Positions 8,573-19,960 of a stretch of 64,000 bases of DNA are shown in pieces. The stretch comes from Pseudomonas sp. MWU16-30317. Lineage in GTDB: Bacteria > Pseudomonadota > Gammaproteobacteria > Pseudomonadales > Pseudomonadaceae. The stretch's first letter is position 1. Every line of letters begins with the position of its first letter. The position numbers and the translations under genes were made by a program. A model generated the notes under the pieces. It saw only the letters and a program-made list of their open reading frames with translations. It ran no database searches and was not told where the DNA came from. The stretch is taken from the NCBI RefSeq assembly GCF_020515695.1, contig NZ_JAIWJA010000001.1, forward strand, positions 248,001 to 312,000, in the 5' to 3' direction.

Positions 8573-9577
8573 TCACGGCAGGGGCAGGATCACCGTCACC
8601 AGTGCGCCCTGATCGTTGGTACGGGTCAGCTCGGCGTTGCAGCGTTTGGCCAGCGCGCCGATCAGGCCCAGGCCGCGCAGCGAGCTGCCGGTCGCGCCGC
8701 CGCTGCTCAGTTGATCGGCGCGAAAGCCTTTGCCTGAATCGCCGATCGACACCTGCAACAGGCCGCCGTCCAGGCGCCTGACGGCGAAGCGAATGGCGGG
8801 CGCTGCGGTGCCGCCGTGCTTGATGGCGTTGGTGATCAGCTCGTTGGTAATCAGGCCCAGATCGGACGCCAGCTTGAAAGGCACGTTGATCGACTCGGCT
8901 TCGACGCGCAGATCGGCATGGTTGCCGCTTTCGGCCTGAATCGAGGCCCGGATAAGATTGGGCAGGTACACCGCCAGGTCGACGAAACCAGTGGCACTGC
9001 GATGCAATTCAGCTTGCACCGCGCCGACGCCTTGAATGCGCCCGATGGCCGACTCCAGCAGCTCCTTGGCCTCGTCCCCCGTGGCGCGAATCTTGGACAT
9101 CTGCAAAAAGGCGATAATCAGCTGCAGATTGTTCTTGACCCGGTGGTCCAGCTCGGCCAACAGGACTTGCTGGTGGGCTTCGAGGTCTTTCTGGTCGGTG
9201 ATGTCGGTGCAACTGCCGAAGAACCCGGCGAACTCGCCGTGACGGTAGTAGGGTGCGCCCTTGTCCAGGAACCAGCGATACGTGCCGTCCTGGCGACGCA
9301 GGCGGTACGGCAGCGTGAAGGCCCGGCGCGCTTCGAACGCTTCCTGGTAGAGCGTCACGCTGGGGTTGAAGTCGTCCGGGTGCAGGTCTTCGGCCCAGCC
9401 GTAGCCCAGCAGTTGCTCGTGATTCTTGCCGGCGAAAGCTTGCCAGGGCCGATTGAACCAGTCGCGCAAGGGCGTTTCGCTCGAGCGCCAGATCATCACC
9501 GGCGCATTGTCCGCCAGCTCACGGAATTCGGCTTCCCCTAGGGCGGCGTAATGACTAGCGTGCTCGGATTCGGTCAT
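8573..9577 (-). CDS. PAS-domain sensor histidine kinase, HisKA_2 type
   Basis: Soluble kinase of about 334 residues. A PAS domain (roughly residues 15-130; includes LADNAPVMIWRSSET and GFFGSCTDITDQKD) precedes a HisKA_2 dimerisation motif, LLAELDHRVKNNLQLIIAF, whose histidine is the likely phosphorylation site. The ATPase domain carries NELITNAIKHGG and a GDSGKGF loop. The start used is the ATG at 9577; ATG 9592 and 9607 or TTG 9610 are possible. It overlaps the end of the upstream response regulator by about 20 bases, so the two form a translationally linked pair. No membrane segment is visible. Confidence 0.88.
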   Translation of the reverse strand: MTESEHASHYAALGEAEFRELADNAPVMIWRSSETPLRDWFNRPWQAFAGKNHEQLLGYGWAEDLHPDDFNPSVTLYQEAFEARRAFTLPYRLRRQDGTYRWFLDKGAPYYRHGEFAGFFGSCTDITDQKDLEAHQQVLLAELDHRVKNNLQLIIAFLQMSKIRATGDEAKELLESAIGRIQGVGAVQAELHRSATGFVDLAVYLPNLIRASIQAESGNHADLRVEAESINVPFKLASDLGLITNELITNAIKHGGTAAPAIRFAVRRLDGGLLQVSIGDSGKGFRADQLSSGGATGSSLRGLGLIGALAKRCNAELTRTNDQGALVTVILPLP

Positions 9578-10040
9578 GTTGCGTTCTACCATGAAGAGTA
9601 CTGCCATCAAGAGGTGCGTATAAGCCGGTGGAATCGGTAAAAAGGGTGAGCGGCGAGGGTATCGACAGTGTCAGCGGCAGTTCACCTTTGACCAATGCAT
9701 GCACGATGTGCACGCTGCGCGACAGGTCGTGGGGCGTGTACGGCTTGGCCAGCAGGCCGACGGCGTAACGGGTGTTGGCCTTGGCGACGTCCACCTGGCC
9801 GCTGACGAACAGCGAGAATACGTCGAAGCGCTCGTGCAACAGTTGCGCGAGGTCGACCCCCTCGTCATGGCCACTGAGGTTGATGTCCACCAGCGCCAGG
9901 TCGATCGCGTTGGTTTCAGTCAGCCGCAATGCCTCTTCGGCGTCGTAGGCAGGGCCGACGATCTGATGCCCATCTTCTTCCAGGGCGATTTCGGCCAGCA
10001 AGGCCAGGATGGGGTCGTCGTCTACAAGCAGGATGCGCAT
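9555..10040 (-). CDS. Response regulator with receiver domain only
   Basis: 161 residues. The CheY-like receiver (about 1-120) has acidic residues in LLVDDDP, the phospho-acceptor Asp in LALVDINLSG and the Lys in LLAKPYTP. No DNA-binding domain follows; the last 40 residues (from about LPLTLSIPSP) are low in predicted structure and unrecognised. It is transcribed first, before the HisKA_2 kinase that overlaps it. As an output-less receiver it probably acts by protein contact or phosphotransfer. Confidence 0.9.
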   Translation of the reverse strand: MRILLVDDDPILALLAEIALEEDGHQIVGPAYDAEEALRLTETNAIDLALVDINLSGHDEGVDLAQLLHERFDVFSLFVSGQVDVAKANTRYAVGLLAKPYTPHDLSRSVHIVHALVKGELPLTLSIPSPLTLFTDSTGLYAPLDGSTLHGRTQHDRIRAR

Positions 10041-10306
10041 TCGGCAAAATCTCGGCGTTAGCTCCGGTCGAAGCGGTGATGTGCAGTGGGCGCATCAGTT
10101 CAGAACAGCCAGACGTTGATCCGTTCAATCAGAAGTTGACCCTATCCTGTGGCCAGCTGACGCACGGTACGGTAGCGTGTTGCATTGCAAGGTTATTGGC
10201 AGTCGGCAGGGAGCTGCGCCTGTTCGAACTACCGCCACCCACCGTGATCACATCTGCAGGTGCTTATGCCTCAATGTCACGCCCACAGGGACATCCGGGA
10301 CGCTCC

Positions 10307-12838
<2,532 letters not shown>

Positions 12839-12858
12839 TGTTTCATAGGGAATTGGAT

Positions 12859-13005
12859 ATGCCGCACGTTTCGAGGCTGCTGATGTTCGCGCTGGGTGCC
12901 TTGGGGATGGTGCTGACACCGGGGCCGAACATGATCTGGATCGGGTCTCGCCTTATGGACCTGAAGGATGTTTTGATGCGCCGACAAACAGTCACTTCTA
13001 CCTAA
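12859..13005 (+). pseudogene. Remnant of a LysE/RhtB-family amino-acid exporter (N-terminus only)
   Basis: An ATG with a nearby aggg site opens a 48-codon frame. Its first 33 residues match the start of LysE/RhtB exporters: a hydrophobic helix (LLMFALGALGMVLTPG) and the hallmark TPGPNM. The frame then changes to unrelated sequence and stops at TAA, 12 bases before the GNAT gene. Family members are about 200 residues with six membrane helices, so about 80% of the gene is gone, presumably by deletion. Confidence 0.78.
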
Positions 13006-13016
13006 AGGATTAGCCA

Positions 13017-13442
13017 ATGAATACGCGTATCGAAATGGCGGTCAACCCTGGGGAAGTGGAGCGTTCGGCGATCCTCAAGCCGCTGCGGGCGTTCAATCAT
13101 TCCCACTTGGGTGATCCCAACGCGCAGACTATCGCCTTGCTGGTGCGAGACGAACTCTCCGACGAAATCATTGGCGGGCTGTATGGCGACATCTTTCATG
13201 GCTGGTTGTTTATCGAGTTGCTCGCCATACCGGAGCAAGCGCGAGGGCAGGGTACGGGCTCACGCTTGATGAACATGGCCGAGGAGGTTGCGCGCGACCG
13301 GGGCTGCGTCGGCATTTGGCTCGATACCTTCGATTTCCAGGCGCCGGCTTTTTATGAGAAGCATGGGTTTACTCAGTTCGGGCATCTCGACAGTTTCCCG
13401 GCGGAGCACAAGCGCTTCTTTTATCAGAAGCGATTAAGCTGA
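13017..13442 (+). CDS. GNAT-family N-acetyltransferase
   Basis: 141-residue acetyltransferase using acetyl-CoA. The acetyl-CoA-binding strand-loop is visible as [18 protein letters not shown] (the Q/R-x-x-G-x-G/A signature), followed by [21 protein letters not shown] strong aaggat ribosome site precedes the ATG. The substrate is unknown. It stands just before ddlA, 62 bases apart, and after the exporter remnant. Confidence 0.9.
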   Translation: MNTRIEMAVNPGEVERSAILKPLRAFNHSHLGDPNAQTIALLVRDELSDEIIGGLYGDIFHGWLFIELLAIPEQARGQGTGSRLMNMAEEVARDRGCVGIWLDTFDFQAPAFYEKHGFTQFGHLDSFPAEHKRFFYQKRLS

Positions 13443-13504
13443 TCCAATCGTCACGTCGGCCAGGTCCGTCGAGGTCCTTGACCGATCCAAAACAGAGGCC
13501 GGTC

Positions 13505-14599
13505 ATGAGCAAGCTGCGGGTAGGTATTATTTTTGGTGGCCGTTCGGCCGAGCACGAAGTTTCGTTGCAGTCCGCCCGCAACATCGTCGATGCCCTCGAC
13601 CGGTCACGTTTCGAGCCAGTGCTGATCGGCATCGACAAGACCGGCCAGTGGCATCTCAACGACAGTTCGGACTTCCTCATCAACCAGGAAAACCCGGCGC
13701 TGATTGCGCTCAACCAATCCAATCGCGAGTTGGCGATCGTGCCCGGCAAAGCCAGCCAGCAATTGCTGGAGACCGGCAGCGAAGCCTTGCTCGGCCACGT
13801 CGATGTGATCTTCCCCATCGTCCATGGGAGCCTGGGCGAGGACGGTTGCCTGCAGGGTTTGTTGCGCATGGCGGATTTGCCGTTCGTGGGATCCGACGTG
13901 CTGGGTTCGGCAGTGTGCATGGACAAGGACATCAGCAAGCGCTTGCTGCGCGACGCCGGGATTGCCGTGGTGCCGTTCATTACCTTGAGCCGCGCCAATG
14001 CCGCGCGCATGCCCTTCGAGCTGGCGCAACAGAAGCTCGGGCTGCCGTTGTTCGTGAAGCCTGCGAATCAGGGTTCTTCCGTCGGTGTGAGCAAGGTCGG
14101 CAATGCAGCGCAATATGATGCGGCGATTGAACTGGCCTTGAGCTTTGATGAGAAAGTACTGGTGGAGTCCGCCATAACCGGCCGGGAAATCGAATGCGCC
14201 GTACTTGGCAACGATCAGCCGATCGCCAGCGGTTGCGGTGAAATAGTGGTGCGCGACGGATTCTATTCCTACGACAGCAAATACATCGACGACCAGGCGG
14301 CCCAGGTCGTGGTGCCGGCGGATATCAGCGCCGACGTCAGCGAGCGTATTCGCGCCTTGGCGGTAGAGGCGTTTGAAACGCTGGGATGCGCCGGGCTGGC
14401 GCGGGTCGATGTGTTTCTCACCGAGGACGGCCAGGTGTTGATCAATGAGGTCAATTCGTTGCCCGGGTTTACCCGCATCAGCATGTATCCAAAGCTGTGG
14501 CAGGCGGCGGGGATGAGTTACAGCGAGTTGGTCAGCCGCTTGATCGAGTTGGCGCTGGAGCAGCACGCGCGGCGCAAGGCGTTGAAGATCAGTCGGTAG
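13505..14599 (+). CDS. ddlA: D-alanine--D-alanine ligase
   Basis: ATP-grasp ligase of 364 residues that makes the D-Ala-D-Ala dipeptide of peptidoglycan, in the cytoplasm. It begins [20 protein letters not shown] with the agagg site 6 bases upstream; a longer TTG start at 13478 is less likely. Key motifs are HGSLGEDG, the ATP-grasp [15 protein letters not shown], the metal-binding [11 protein letters not shown] and the central EIECAVLGN. The length equals that of E. coli DdlA rather than the shorter DdlB, and it is not in a mur/fts cluster, which fits DdlA. Confidence 0.93.
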   Translation: MSKLRVGIIFGGRSAEHEVSLQSARNIVDALDRSRFEPVLIGIDKTGQWHLNDSSDFLINQENPALIALNQSNRELAIVPGKASQQLLETGSEALLGHVDVIFPIVHGSLGEDGCLQGLLRMADLPFVGSDVLGSAVCMDKDISKRLLRDAGIAVVPFITLSRANAARMPFELAQQKLGLPLFVKPANQGSSVGVSKVGNAAQYDAAIELALSFDEKVLVESAITGREIECAVLGNDQPIASGCGEIVVRDGFYSYDSKYIDDQAAQVVVPADISADVSERIRALAVEAFETLGCAGLARVDVFLTEDGQVLINEVNSLPGFTRISMYPKLWQAAGMSYSELVSRLIELALEQHARRKALKISR

Positions 14600-14610
14600 C
14601 AGCCTGCGAC

Positions 14611-14901
14611 CTATTTCAACGCACGGTCGCGGATGGCTTGATGATTGATCACCACTTCATCGATCACTGCCCTGAACACCCTTTGCACCAGTTGCTCGCT
14701 CAATCCACAGTGTGCTGCTAATTCGCAATACCGTTGTGCCTGCGCGGCTTCGCGAGCAGGATCTACCGCAGCCAGGCTCTGCGCGGCCTTGATATGGCCG
14801 ACTTTTTCAGTCGCGATGAACCTCAGCCCAAGAATCCTGATGAGCTCTTCATCCAGGTTGTCGATTTCGGCGCGCAGATGCTGTAAGTCGTGGTCGCTCA
14901 T
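14611..14901 (-). CDS. AroQ-class chorismate mutase
   Basis: All-helical 96-residue protein. The pattern LRAEIDNLDEELIRILGLR, then a lysine in VGHIKAAQ and the DPAREAAQ segment, matches the AroQ mutase fold that converts chorismate to prephenate. Related PchB-type isochorismate pyruvate-lyases are similar in size and cannot be excluded. It is stand-alone, convergent with ddlA (11 bases between stops), with a gagg ribosome site. No signal peptide, so it is cytosolic. Confidence 0.87.
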   Translation of the reverse strand: MSDHDLQHLRAEIDNLDEELIRILGLRFIATEKVGHIKAAQSLAAVDPAREAAQAQRYCELAAHCGLSEQLVQRVFRAVIDEVVINHQAIRDRALK

Positions 14902-14987
14902 GCAGGTTGCCTCAAGTATTTTTTAGCTCGTCGTCGGTATCGGTTAGCAAGATTCATGCGCAGTGCAGAATCGCTGCCACGCGACGT

Positions 14988-15752
14988 TCACGCGTCGGGA
15001 TCACTCAACGGCGCGTCAAGCCCCGCCCATCCTTCGGATTGCCTGGAAACCACCAGCAAACGATTGCCCGTGCCAGGGGTAGACGCAACGCACCGACCGC
15101 GCTCATCCCAGAACGTACTGCGCCCAGCCGCGGCCCAGCCACCGGTCGGGCCGCCGTGATTGGCCATGAGCACCGCCATGGCGTGGCGTTCAGCGTAGGA
15201 CTGCAACAGCGCGCTGTCGTGTGGGTAGCCGGTTTCGCCGATCAGCACGCTCGCGGCATACAGCTGTGCTCCCCGTGCTGCGGCATGCTGTGCATGTTGC
15301 GGTTGACTGAAGTCGGCACACACCGACAGGGCGATGGGCACCTCGTACAGCTGCAGCAAGTCGCCGCCGTTGCCAGCACTGAAGTATTGATCCTCGCCCG
15401 GATGCAGGTGCTGCTTGGTGTAGATCCCCAGCGAACCATCCGCATGCAGCATGAACGCTGCAATCAGCGGTTTCTCGTGATCGGGCGAGCGCAACGGCAA
15501 GCCCACCACGGTGGTCATCGAAGCCTGCCTGGCCAGTGCTCGCAAGGGTGCCAACAGCGCGCAGTGCGCGTCCTGGGCCAAGGCGTCAGCCAGGGTCGGC
15601 TCATAGCCAGTGAGGGACAACTCGGGAAATACCAGCAACCCGACGCCGAGTCCTTGTGCGCGGCGCATGAATTTCTGGTGCAGCGCCAGGTTGGCCTCGA
15701 TATCGCCGGCCCGAACGGCGCATTGGGCGGCGGCAAGAATGGGTACCGACAT
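14988..15752 (-). CDS. Carbon-nitrogen hydrolase family protein
   Basis: Nitrilase-fold amidohydrolase of about 254 residues. The catalytic Glu-Lys-Cys set is visible: Glu in FPELSLTGY, Lys in YTKQHLHPGEDQYF and Cys in SVCADFSQPQ. The ATG at 15752 has a ggag site 6 bases upstream; ATG 15764 and 15758 are in frame. The C-terminal GPTGGWAAAGRSTFWDERG is typical of aliphatic-amide or omega-amidase-like members. The substrate is unknown and no biosynthetic partner is adjacent. Confidence 0.88.
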   Translation of the reverse strand: MSVPILAAAQCAVRAGDIEANLALHQKFMRRAQGLGVGLLVFPELSLTGYEPTLADALAQDAHCALLAPLRALARQASMTTVVGLPLRSPDHEKPLIAAFMLHADGSLGIYTKQHLHPGEDQYFSAGNGGDLLQLYEVPIALSVCADFSQPQHAQHAAARGAQLYAASVLIGETGYPHDSALLQSYAERHAMAVLMANHGGPTGGWAAAGRSTFWDERGRCVASTPGTGNRLLVVSRQSEGWAGLDAPLSDPDA

Positions 15753-15945
15753 CGACATCTCCATGAGTGATCAGCATCCCGATCGATGCGTGCCCGGATA
15801 TCAGCCTGCGACAACGCGGCGAAGGCTGAATGATACCGGGCTGTTCACTGCTACGACAATGCGCACGGCACCCTGTATTGTCTACCGTCATGGTCGACGT
15901 CGTACTGGGCAATCGCTCACGGGATGACCCCGCCCTGAGTGGCGC

Positions 15946-16785
15946 CTATCGGGGTTTCGACGCTGCAGGGGTGAAGGTCAGCATCATAGGCTCGGCGCGC
16001 ACTAGCACGGGAAACCCAGGCCCAGGCCCGAACGTGTCGCTGCTGCCGGCCACGTACCAGACATGTTCGATCTCGGTGAGCAATGCCTGGTGGTCGACCT
16101 TGGGTTGAAGAGTATCCAGCACGATGCGCGCAGCGCAACTGAGCAGCATTGCGTTGGGTGCTTTCTGATTGAACAAGGGCCGCCCTTTCAGTTGCACACT
16201 TGTCACATCGCCCGCGAAACCAACCTTGTAGTGCAAATCCACGCTGCCATCCGTGCCAAAGAGCGTTTGCACCGATTCAGAGTTGCCCGGTTGCAAGCTG
16301 CCGATATTGGCGCCGCCGCAGGGCGATTGCGGTTTTACCTGTTGCGCGATGCCTTGCGCCAAGGCGGTGACGCTGATTCCCAAAGAGGCGGGCGCATCGA
16401 AACGGCAGGCGTAGTTGTATTCCACTTTGTCGGGCCAGCGCATGCCTTCTTCGTGGGTGTAACGCAGCGCATCGCGCAACAGCTGCTCGTTATCCATAGC
16501 GCCACAGCTGCGGGTAAGGATGAGGGTACGGGTGACCTTGATGTCCTCGTCCTGATGCCAACCTACTTGTACGGTCCAGGTCATGTCAGCGCTGTCTCCG
16601 TAAGTCTTGCGCAACGTGGCGAGCGCGCGCTTCGAACATTCGGTACAGAGCGTGTGCCACTCGTTGCGCGTCTGCGTATAGACCTCGTAACTCTTGAACG
16701 GCACTTTCCAGTCACCGCTGGCGACCAGATAGAGGCCGATCGAGAGTAGCAGCGTTATCAGCAGGGCACGGGTTCTACGGGGCAT
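15946..16785 (-). CDS. Membrane-anchored protein of unknown function
   Basis: About 279 residues from the ATG at 16785 (an in-frame TTG at 16833 would add 16). After a positive MPRRTR start there is one hydrophobic segment (ALLITLLLSIGLYLVASG), so most of the protein should be periplasmic. The rest holds several cysteines (LCTECSKRA; ILTRSCGAM; NYACRF; SPCGG; LLSCAAR) that could pair as disulfides. I recognise no domain. The gene lies between the CN-hydrolase and an SDR, all on the minus strand but with 70-190 base gaps, so operon membership is uncertain. Confidence 0.7.
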   Translation of the reverse strand: MPRRTRALLITLLLSIGLYLVASGDWKVPFKSYEVYTQTRNEWHTLCTECSKRALATLRKTYGDSADMTWTVQVGWHQDEDIKVTRTLILTRSCGAMDNEQLLRDALRYTHEEGMRWPDKVEYNYACRFDAPASLGISVTALAQGIAQQVKPQSPCGGANIGSLQPGNSESVQTLFGTDGSVDLHYKVGFAGDVTSVQLKGRPLFNQKAPNAMLLSCAARIVLDTLQPKVDHQALLTEIEHVWYVAGSSDTFGPGPGFPVLVRAEPMMLTFTPAASKPR

Positions 16786-16905
16786 AGGTGCGGGCTCGGA
16801 CGAGGATGTTTTGCTATCGGCCCGATCCTGCAAGGCTTTAGTTTCGACACCCCGGCACGCTTGAATTCAGGTCCGGCGCAATTGCTGCGCCCCAGGCCTC
16901 GATCG

Positions 16906-17610
16906 TCAAACCGAACTCGTCACCCCTCCATCGACCCGCAAGTTCTGCCCGGTGATATAACCCGCGCCTGCGCCCGCCAGAAACGCAATCACGCTGGCAA
17001 CTTCTTCAGCGGTGCCATAGCGTTCCATCGGCACGCTTTTGCGGCGTTCATCCGTGCCCGGCAAGCTGTCGATCCAGCCCGGCAGAACGTTGTTCATGCG
17101 CACGTTATGCTTGGCGTAGCTGTCGGCAAAAATCTTGGTGTAGGAGGCCAGGCCAGCGCGGAACACTGCCGAAGTGGGGAACAGGTCGCTGGGCTCGAAT
17201 GCCCAGGCCGTGGAGATGTTGACGATCGATCCGCCCCCCTGTTGCTGCATGACGGGTGCGACCAGTCGGGTAGCCCGCACCACTGGCAGAAAATACACGT
17301 CCAGGCCGGTGTGCCAGTCCTCGTCAGGGATCTCCAGGATCGGTGCGCGCGGGCCGTGGCCGGCGCTGTTGACCAGTACGTCGATCCGGCCCCATTGCGC
17401 CGTGACCTTGTCGACCAACGCCTGGAGATCATCGACGCACTGGTTCGAGCCGGTCATGCCGATGCCGCCCAGTGCCTTGCCGAGCGCTTCGCCCTTGCCT
17501 GAAGACGACAGAATAGCTACACGGTAGCCGTCGGCGGCCAGCTGACGGGCGGCGGCAGCGCCCATGCCACTGCCACCGGCTGTGATAATCGCTACTTTGT
17601 GGTCTGTCAT
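16906..17610 (-). CDS. SDR-family oxidoreductase
   Basis: 234-residue classical short-chain dehydrogenase. The cofactor motif GGSGMGAAAARQLA is at about residues 12-25, with NSAGHG, the catalytic Ser in IVNISTAWAF, a Tyr-x-x-x-Lys in SYTKIFADSYAK, and the C-terminal GYITGQNLRVDGG. Substrate unknown. It diverges from the LysR gene at 17722 with a 111-base shared promoter region, so that regulator probably controls it. Confidence 0.9.
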   Translation of the reverse strand: MTDHKVAIITAGGSGMGAAAARQLAADGYRVAILSSSGKGEALGKALGGIGMTGSNQCVDDLQALVDKVTAQWGRIDVLVNSAGHGPRAPILEIPDEDWHTGLDVYFLPVVRATRLVAPVMQQQGGGSIVNISTAWAFEPSDLFPTSAVFRAGLASYTKIFADSYAKHNVRMNNVLPGWIDSLPGTDERRKSVPMERYGTAEEVASVIAFLAGAGAGYITGQNLRVDGGVTSSV

Positions 17611-17721
17611 GAGGGTTGCCTCTGGAGTGGGAGTTGCGTCTATTAGGCCCGAATTACTGTAAATTCACTCACCATGATTAATCAGGTATTGCAGTAGAAA
17701 AACTACAGGGTAGGGTCCTCA

Positions 17722-18639
17722 ATGAGCCATCCGGAAGGGCGCCGCGCCGCCTTCGCGGTCCACAATCACCTGCTGGCGCTGGAGGCGACCGCGAGGCTGG
17801 GCAGCTTCCGTGCCGCGGCAGAGGAGCTCTATGTGAGCCAAGGCGCAGTCGCGCAGCAGGTGCGCGCCATGGAGAGCAAGCTGGGCGTGCAACTCTTCAC
17901 GCGTTTGCCTCGTGGTCTGTCGCCCACCCCGGCGGCTGAGCAATACATCAGCCGCGTGCGCCTGGCGTTGAGTATGGTCGAGGACGCCACCCGTGAACTG
18001 CTGGCAGCGCACGACGGCAGCGATGCCCATCAGTTGACGCTCAGCACCACCGGCACCTTTGCCAGCCGCTGGTTGATCCCGCGCTTGCCCGGTCTGGGCC
18101 TCAAGCACCCGCATATTGCCTTACGGATCGACGCGTCCGAGGTCATCCGCCCGTTCGCCGGCCGCGGCGGGGTCGATATGGCGATCCGCTGGGGCACGCC
18201 GCCTTTTGCCCAAGGCGAAGCGCGCTTTCTCCTGCCGGGGCGCGCCATCGCCGTCTGCTCCCCTGGCCTGAAAGGGCTGGAGACCTGGCACACACCGCAG
18301 GACCTGGCGCGCGCTCCCCTGATCACCGACAGCCACGACAACTGGAAGCGCTGGTTCGAGACCTATGGCCACCCCGGTATGCCGTTCGCCGGGCCGTCGT
18401 TTTCCCAGACCAGCCTGGCGCTGGACGCCGCCGAACAGGGGATGGGGATCGCCTTGGTGCCCGAGCTGTTTGTCGAGTCGGCCCTGAGCAGTGGCCGACT
18501 GGTGCGCGTGCTGGACGACCACTATCCGCTGGATACGCGCCACGGTTTCTACATGGTCACCGCCGAGCCCGTCGCCGCGGATACCGCGCTGGGCACGGTG
18601 GTGGAATGGCTGATGGCGGAGGCGGCTGCCCATCGCTGA
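17722..18639 (+). CDS. LysR-family transcriptional regulator
   Basis: 305 residues. The N-terminal winged helix-turn-helix (LLALEATARLGSFRAAAEELYVSQGAVAQQVRAME) and an effector-binding periplasmic-protein-like domain (about 95-300) are of GcvA type. The ATG follows an agggtaggg stretch. It is divergent from the SDR gene 16906-17610 and followed 84 bases later by the 2-hydroxyacid oxidase gene, which may be another target. The short divergent region contains AT-rich sequence suited to LysR T-N11-A sites. Confidence 0.92.
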   Translation: MSHPEGRRAAFAVHNHLLALEATARLGSFRAAAEELYVSQGAVAQQVRAMESKLGVQLFTRLPRGLSPTPAAEQYISRVRLALSMVEDATRELLAAHDGSDAHQLTLSTTGTFASRWLIPRLPGLGLKHPHIALRIDASEVIRPFAGRGGVDMAIRWGTPPFAQGEARFLLPGRAIAVCSPGLKGLETWHTPQDLARAPLITDSHDNWKRWFETYGHPGMPFAGPSFSQTSLALDAAEQGMGIALVPELFVESALSSGRLVRVLDDHYPLDTRHGFYMVTAEPVAADTALGTVVEWLMAEAAAHR

Positions 18640-18723
18640 ATATATCCATATGCCATCTCGCTATTTAGCGCCGCCGCCCACGCCCTTTATAGTCGCCGCT
18701 CGTTTGACTCGGCAGCCGCGACC

Positions 18724-19878
18724 ATGACCACACGCCTTTCCCGCTACCTTTCGCTGGACGATTTCGAACCCGCTGCGCGCAAACACTTGCCCAAGCCGCT
18801 GTTCGCCTATGTGCAGGGCGGCGTTGAGGATAATCAGACGCTGCTGGCCAACCGCGCGGTGTTCAACGATTACTTCCTCAAGCCCAACGTGCTGGTCGAC
18901 GTGTCCCAGCGGGACCTGACGACCGAGTTGTTTGGCCATCGCTACGCTGCTCCTGTCGGCATCGCGCCCATGGGCATCGCCGCGCTCACAGGCTATCGCG
19001 GCGACTTGTCGCTGGCGCAGGCGGCGGCCGAGGCCAATGTGCCTTTCATCATGAGCGGCTCCTCGCTGATTCGTCTGGAAGAGGTGCTCGAGGCGGCCCC
19101 TAACACCTGGTTCCAGGCCTATCTGCCGGGCGACGCTACGCAGATTGCGCCGCTGATCGAGCGTGTGCGGCAGGCCCGGGTGCAGACGCTGGTGATCACC
19201 GTCGACACCCCGGTCAAGGCCAACCGCGAAAACAACGTGCGCGCTGGCTTCTCCACGCCGCTGCGACCCAGCCTGGCGCTGGCCTGCCAAGGCGTGACCC
19301 ACCCGCGCTGGTTGCTGGGAACCTTCTTGCGCACCCTGATCCACCATGGCATGCCGTATTTCGAAAACAACTACGCCACCCGTGGCGCGCCGGTAATGTC
19401 GTCGAGCGTGATGCGCGACTTCACCGATCGCGGCCATCTGCACTGGGGCCATGTGCGTGACATCCGCCAGCAGTGGCCAGGCGCGATGATCATCAAGGGC
19501 GTGCTGACGGCAGCTGACGCGGCGCGTTGCAAAGAGATCGGCATCGACGGCGTGATCGTCTCCAACCACGGTGGTCGGCAGCTCGACGGTACGGTACCGC
19601 CGCTGTATGTGCTGCCCGAGATCATCGCCGCCAGCGACGGCATGACGGTGATGCTCGACAGCGGCATCCGGCGCGGCACCGACGTGCTCAAGTCCCTCGC
19701 CCTGGGCGCCAAGGCCGCGTTTATCGGGCGGCCGTTCAACTACGCCAGCGCCGTGGGTGGGCAGGCCGGGGTGGCCCATGCCATCCGCTTGATCGTCGAT
19801 GAAGTAAGCCGTGATCTGGGTTTGCTGGGCATCACCGAGCTGGCCGCGCTGGGGCCGCAGATGCTGGTGCGGCGCTAG
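18724..19878 (+). CDS. FMN-dependent alpha-hydroxyacid oxidase/dehydrogenase (lactate dehydrogenase-like)
   Basis: 384-residue flavoenzyme of the LldD/glycolate oxidase/mandelate dehydrogenase family, oxidising an L-2-hydroxyacid to the 2-oxoacid. Family marks are APVGIAPMGIAALTGYRGD, the FMN-contact ITVDTPVKANRENNVR, MIIKGVLTAADAARC and the active-site IVSNHGGRQLDG, followed by LDSGIRRGTDVLKSLALGA. No membrane helix is evident. It is convergent with an acetolactate synthase gene, so lactate-to-pyruvate chemistry is tempting, but the substrate is not fixed by sequence. Confidence 0.88.
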   Translation: MTTRLSRYLSLDDFEPAARKHLPKPLFAYVQGGVEDNQTLLANRAVFNDYFLKPNVLVDVSQRDLTTELFGHRYAAPVGIAPMGIAALTGYRGDLSLAQAAAEANVPFIMSGSSLIRLEEVLEAAPNTWFQAYLPGDATQIAPLIERVRQARVQTLVITVDTPVKANRENNVRAGFSTPLRPSLALACQGVTHPRWLLGTFLRTLIHHGMPYFENNYATRGAPVMSSSVMRDFTDRGHLHWGHVRDIRQQWPGAMIIKGVLTAADAARCKEIGIDGVIVSNHGGRQLDGTVPPLYVLPEIIAASDGMTVMLDSGIRRGTDVLKSLALGAKAAFIGRPFNYASAVGGQAGVAHAIRLIVDEVSRDLGLLGITELAALGPQMLVRR

Positions 19879-19925
19879 GGCGCGGAGCATAGATACGGCA
19901 GGTTGCTTTCAGCGGATTCGATCAG

Positions 19926-19948
19926 ACACCCGCCGTTGCGGCGGGTGT
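19926..19948. terminator. Hairpin between convergent genes
   Basis: A perfect 10-bp stem (acacccgccg / cggcgggtgt) with a 3-base loop sits between the two convergent stop codons. No clear T-run follows on either strand, so termination efficiency is uncertain. Confidence 0.6.
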
Positions 19949-19960
19949 TGTACAGGAAGC

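Noticed and set aside
19926..19948. Attachment-site or integron-like palindrome
   Set aside because: A simple hairpin between convergent stops with no integrase or flanking repeats; a terminator role is simpler.
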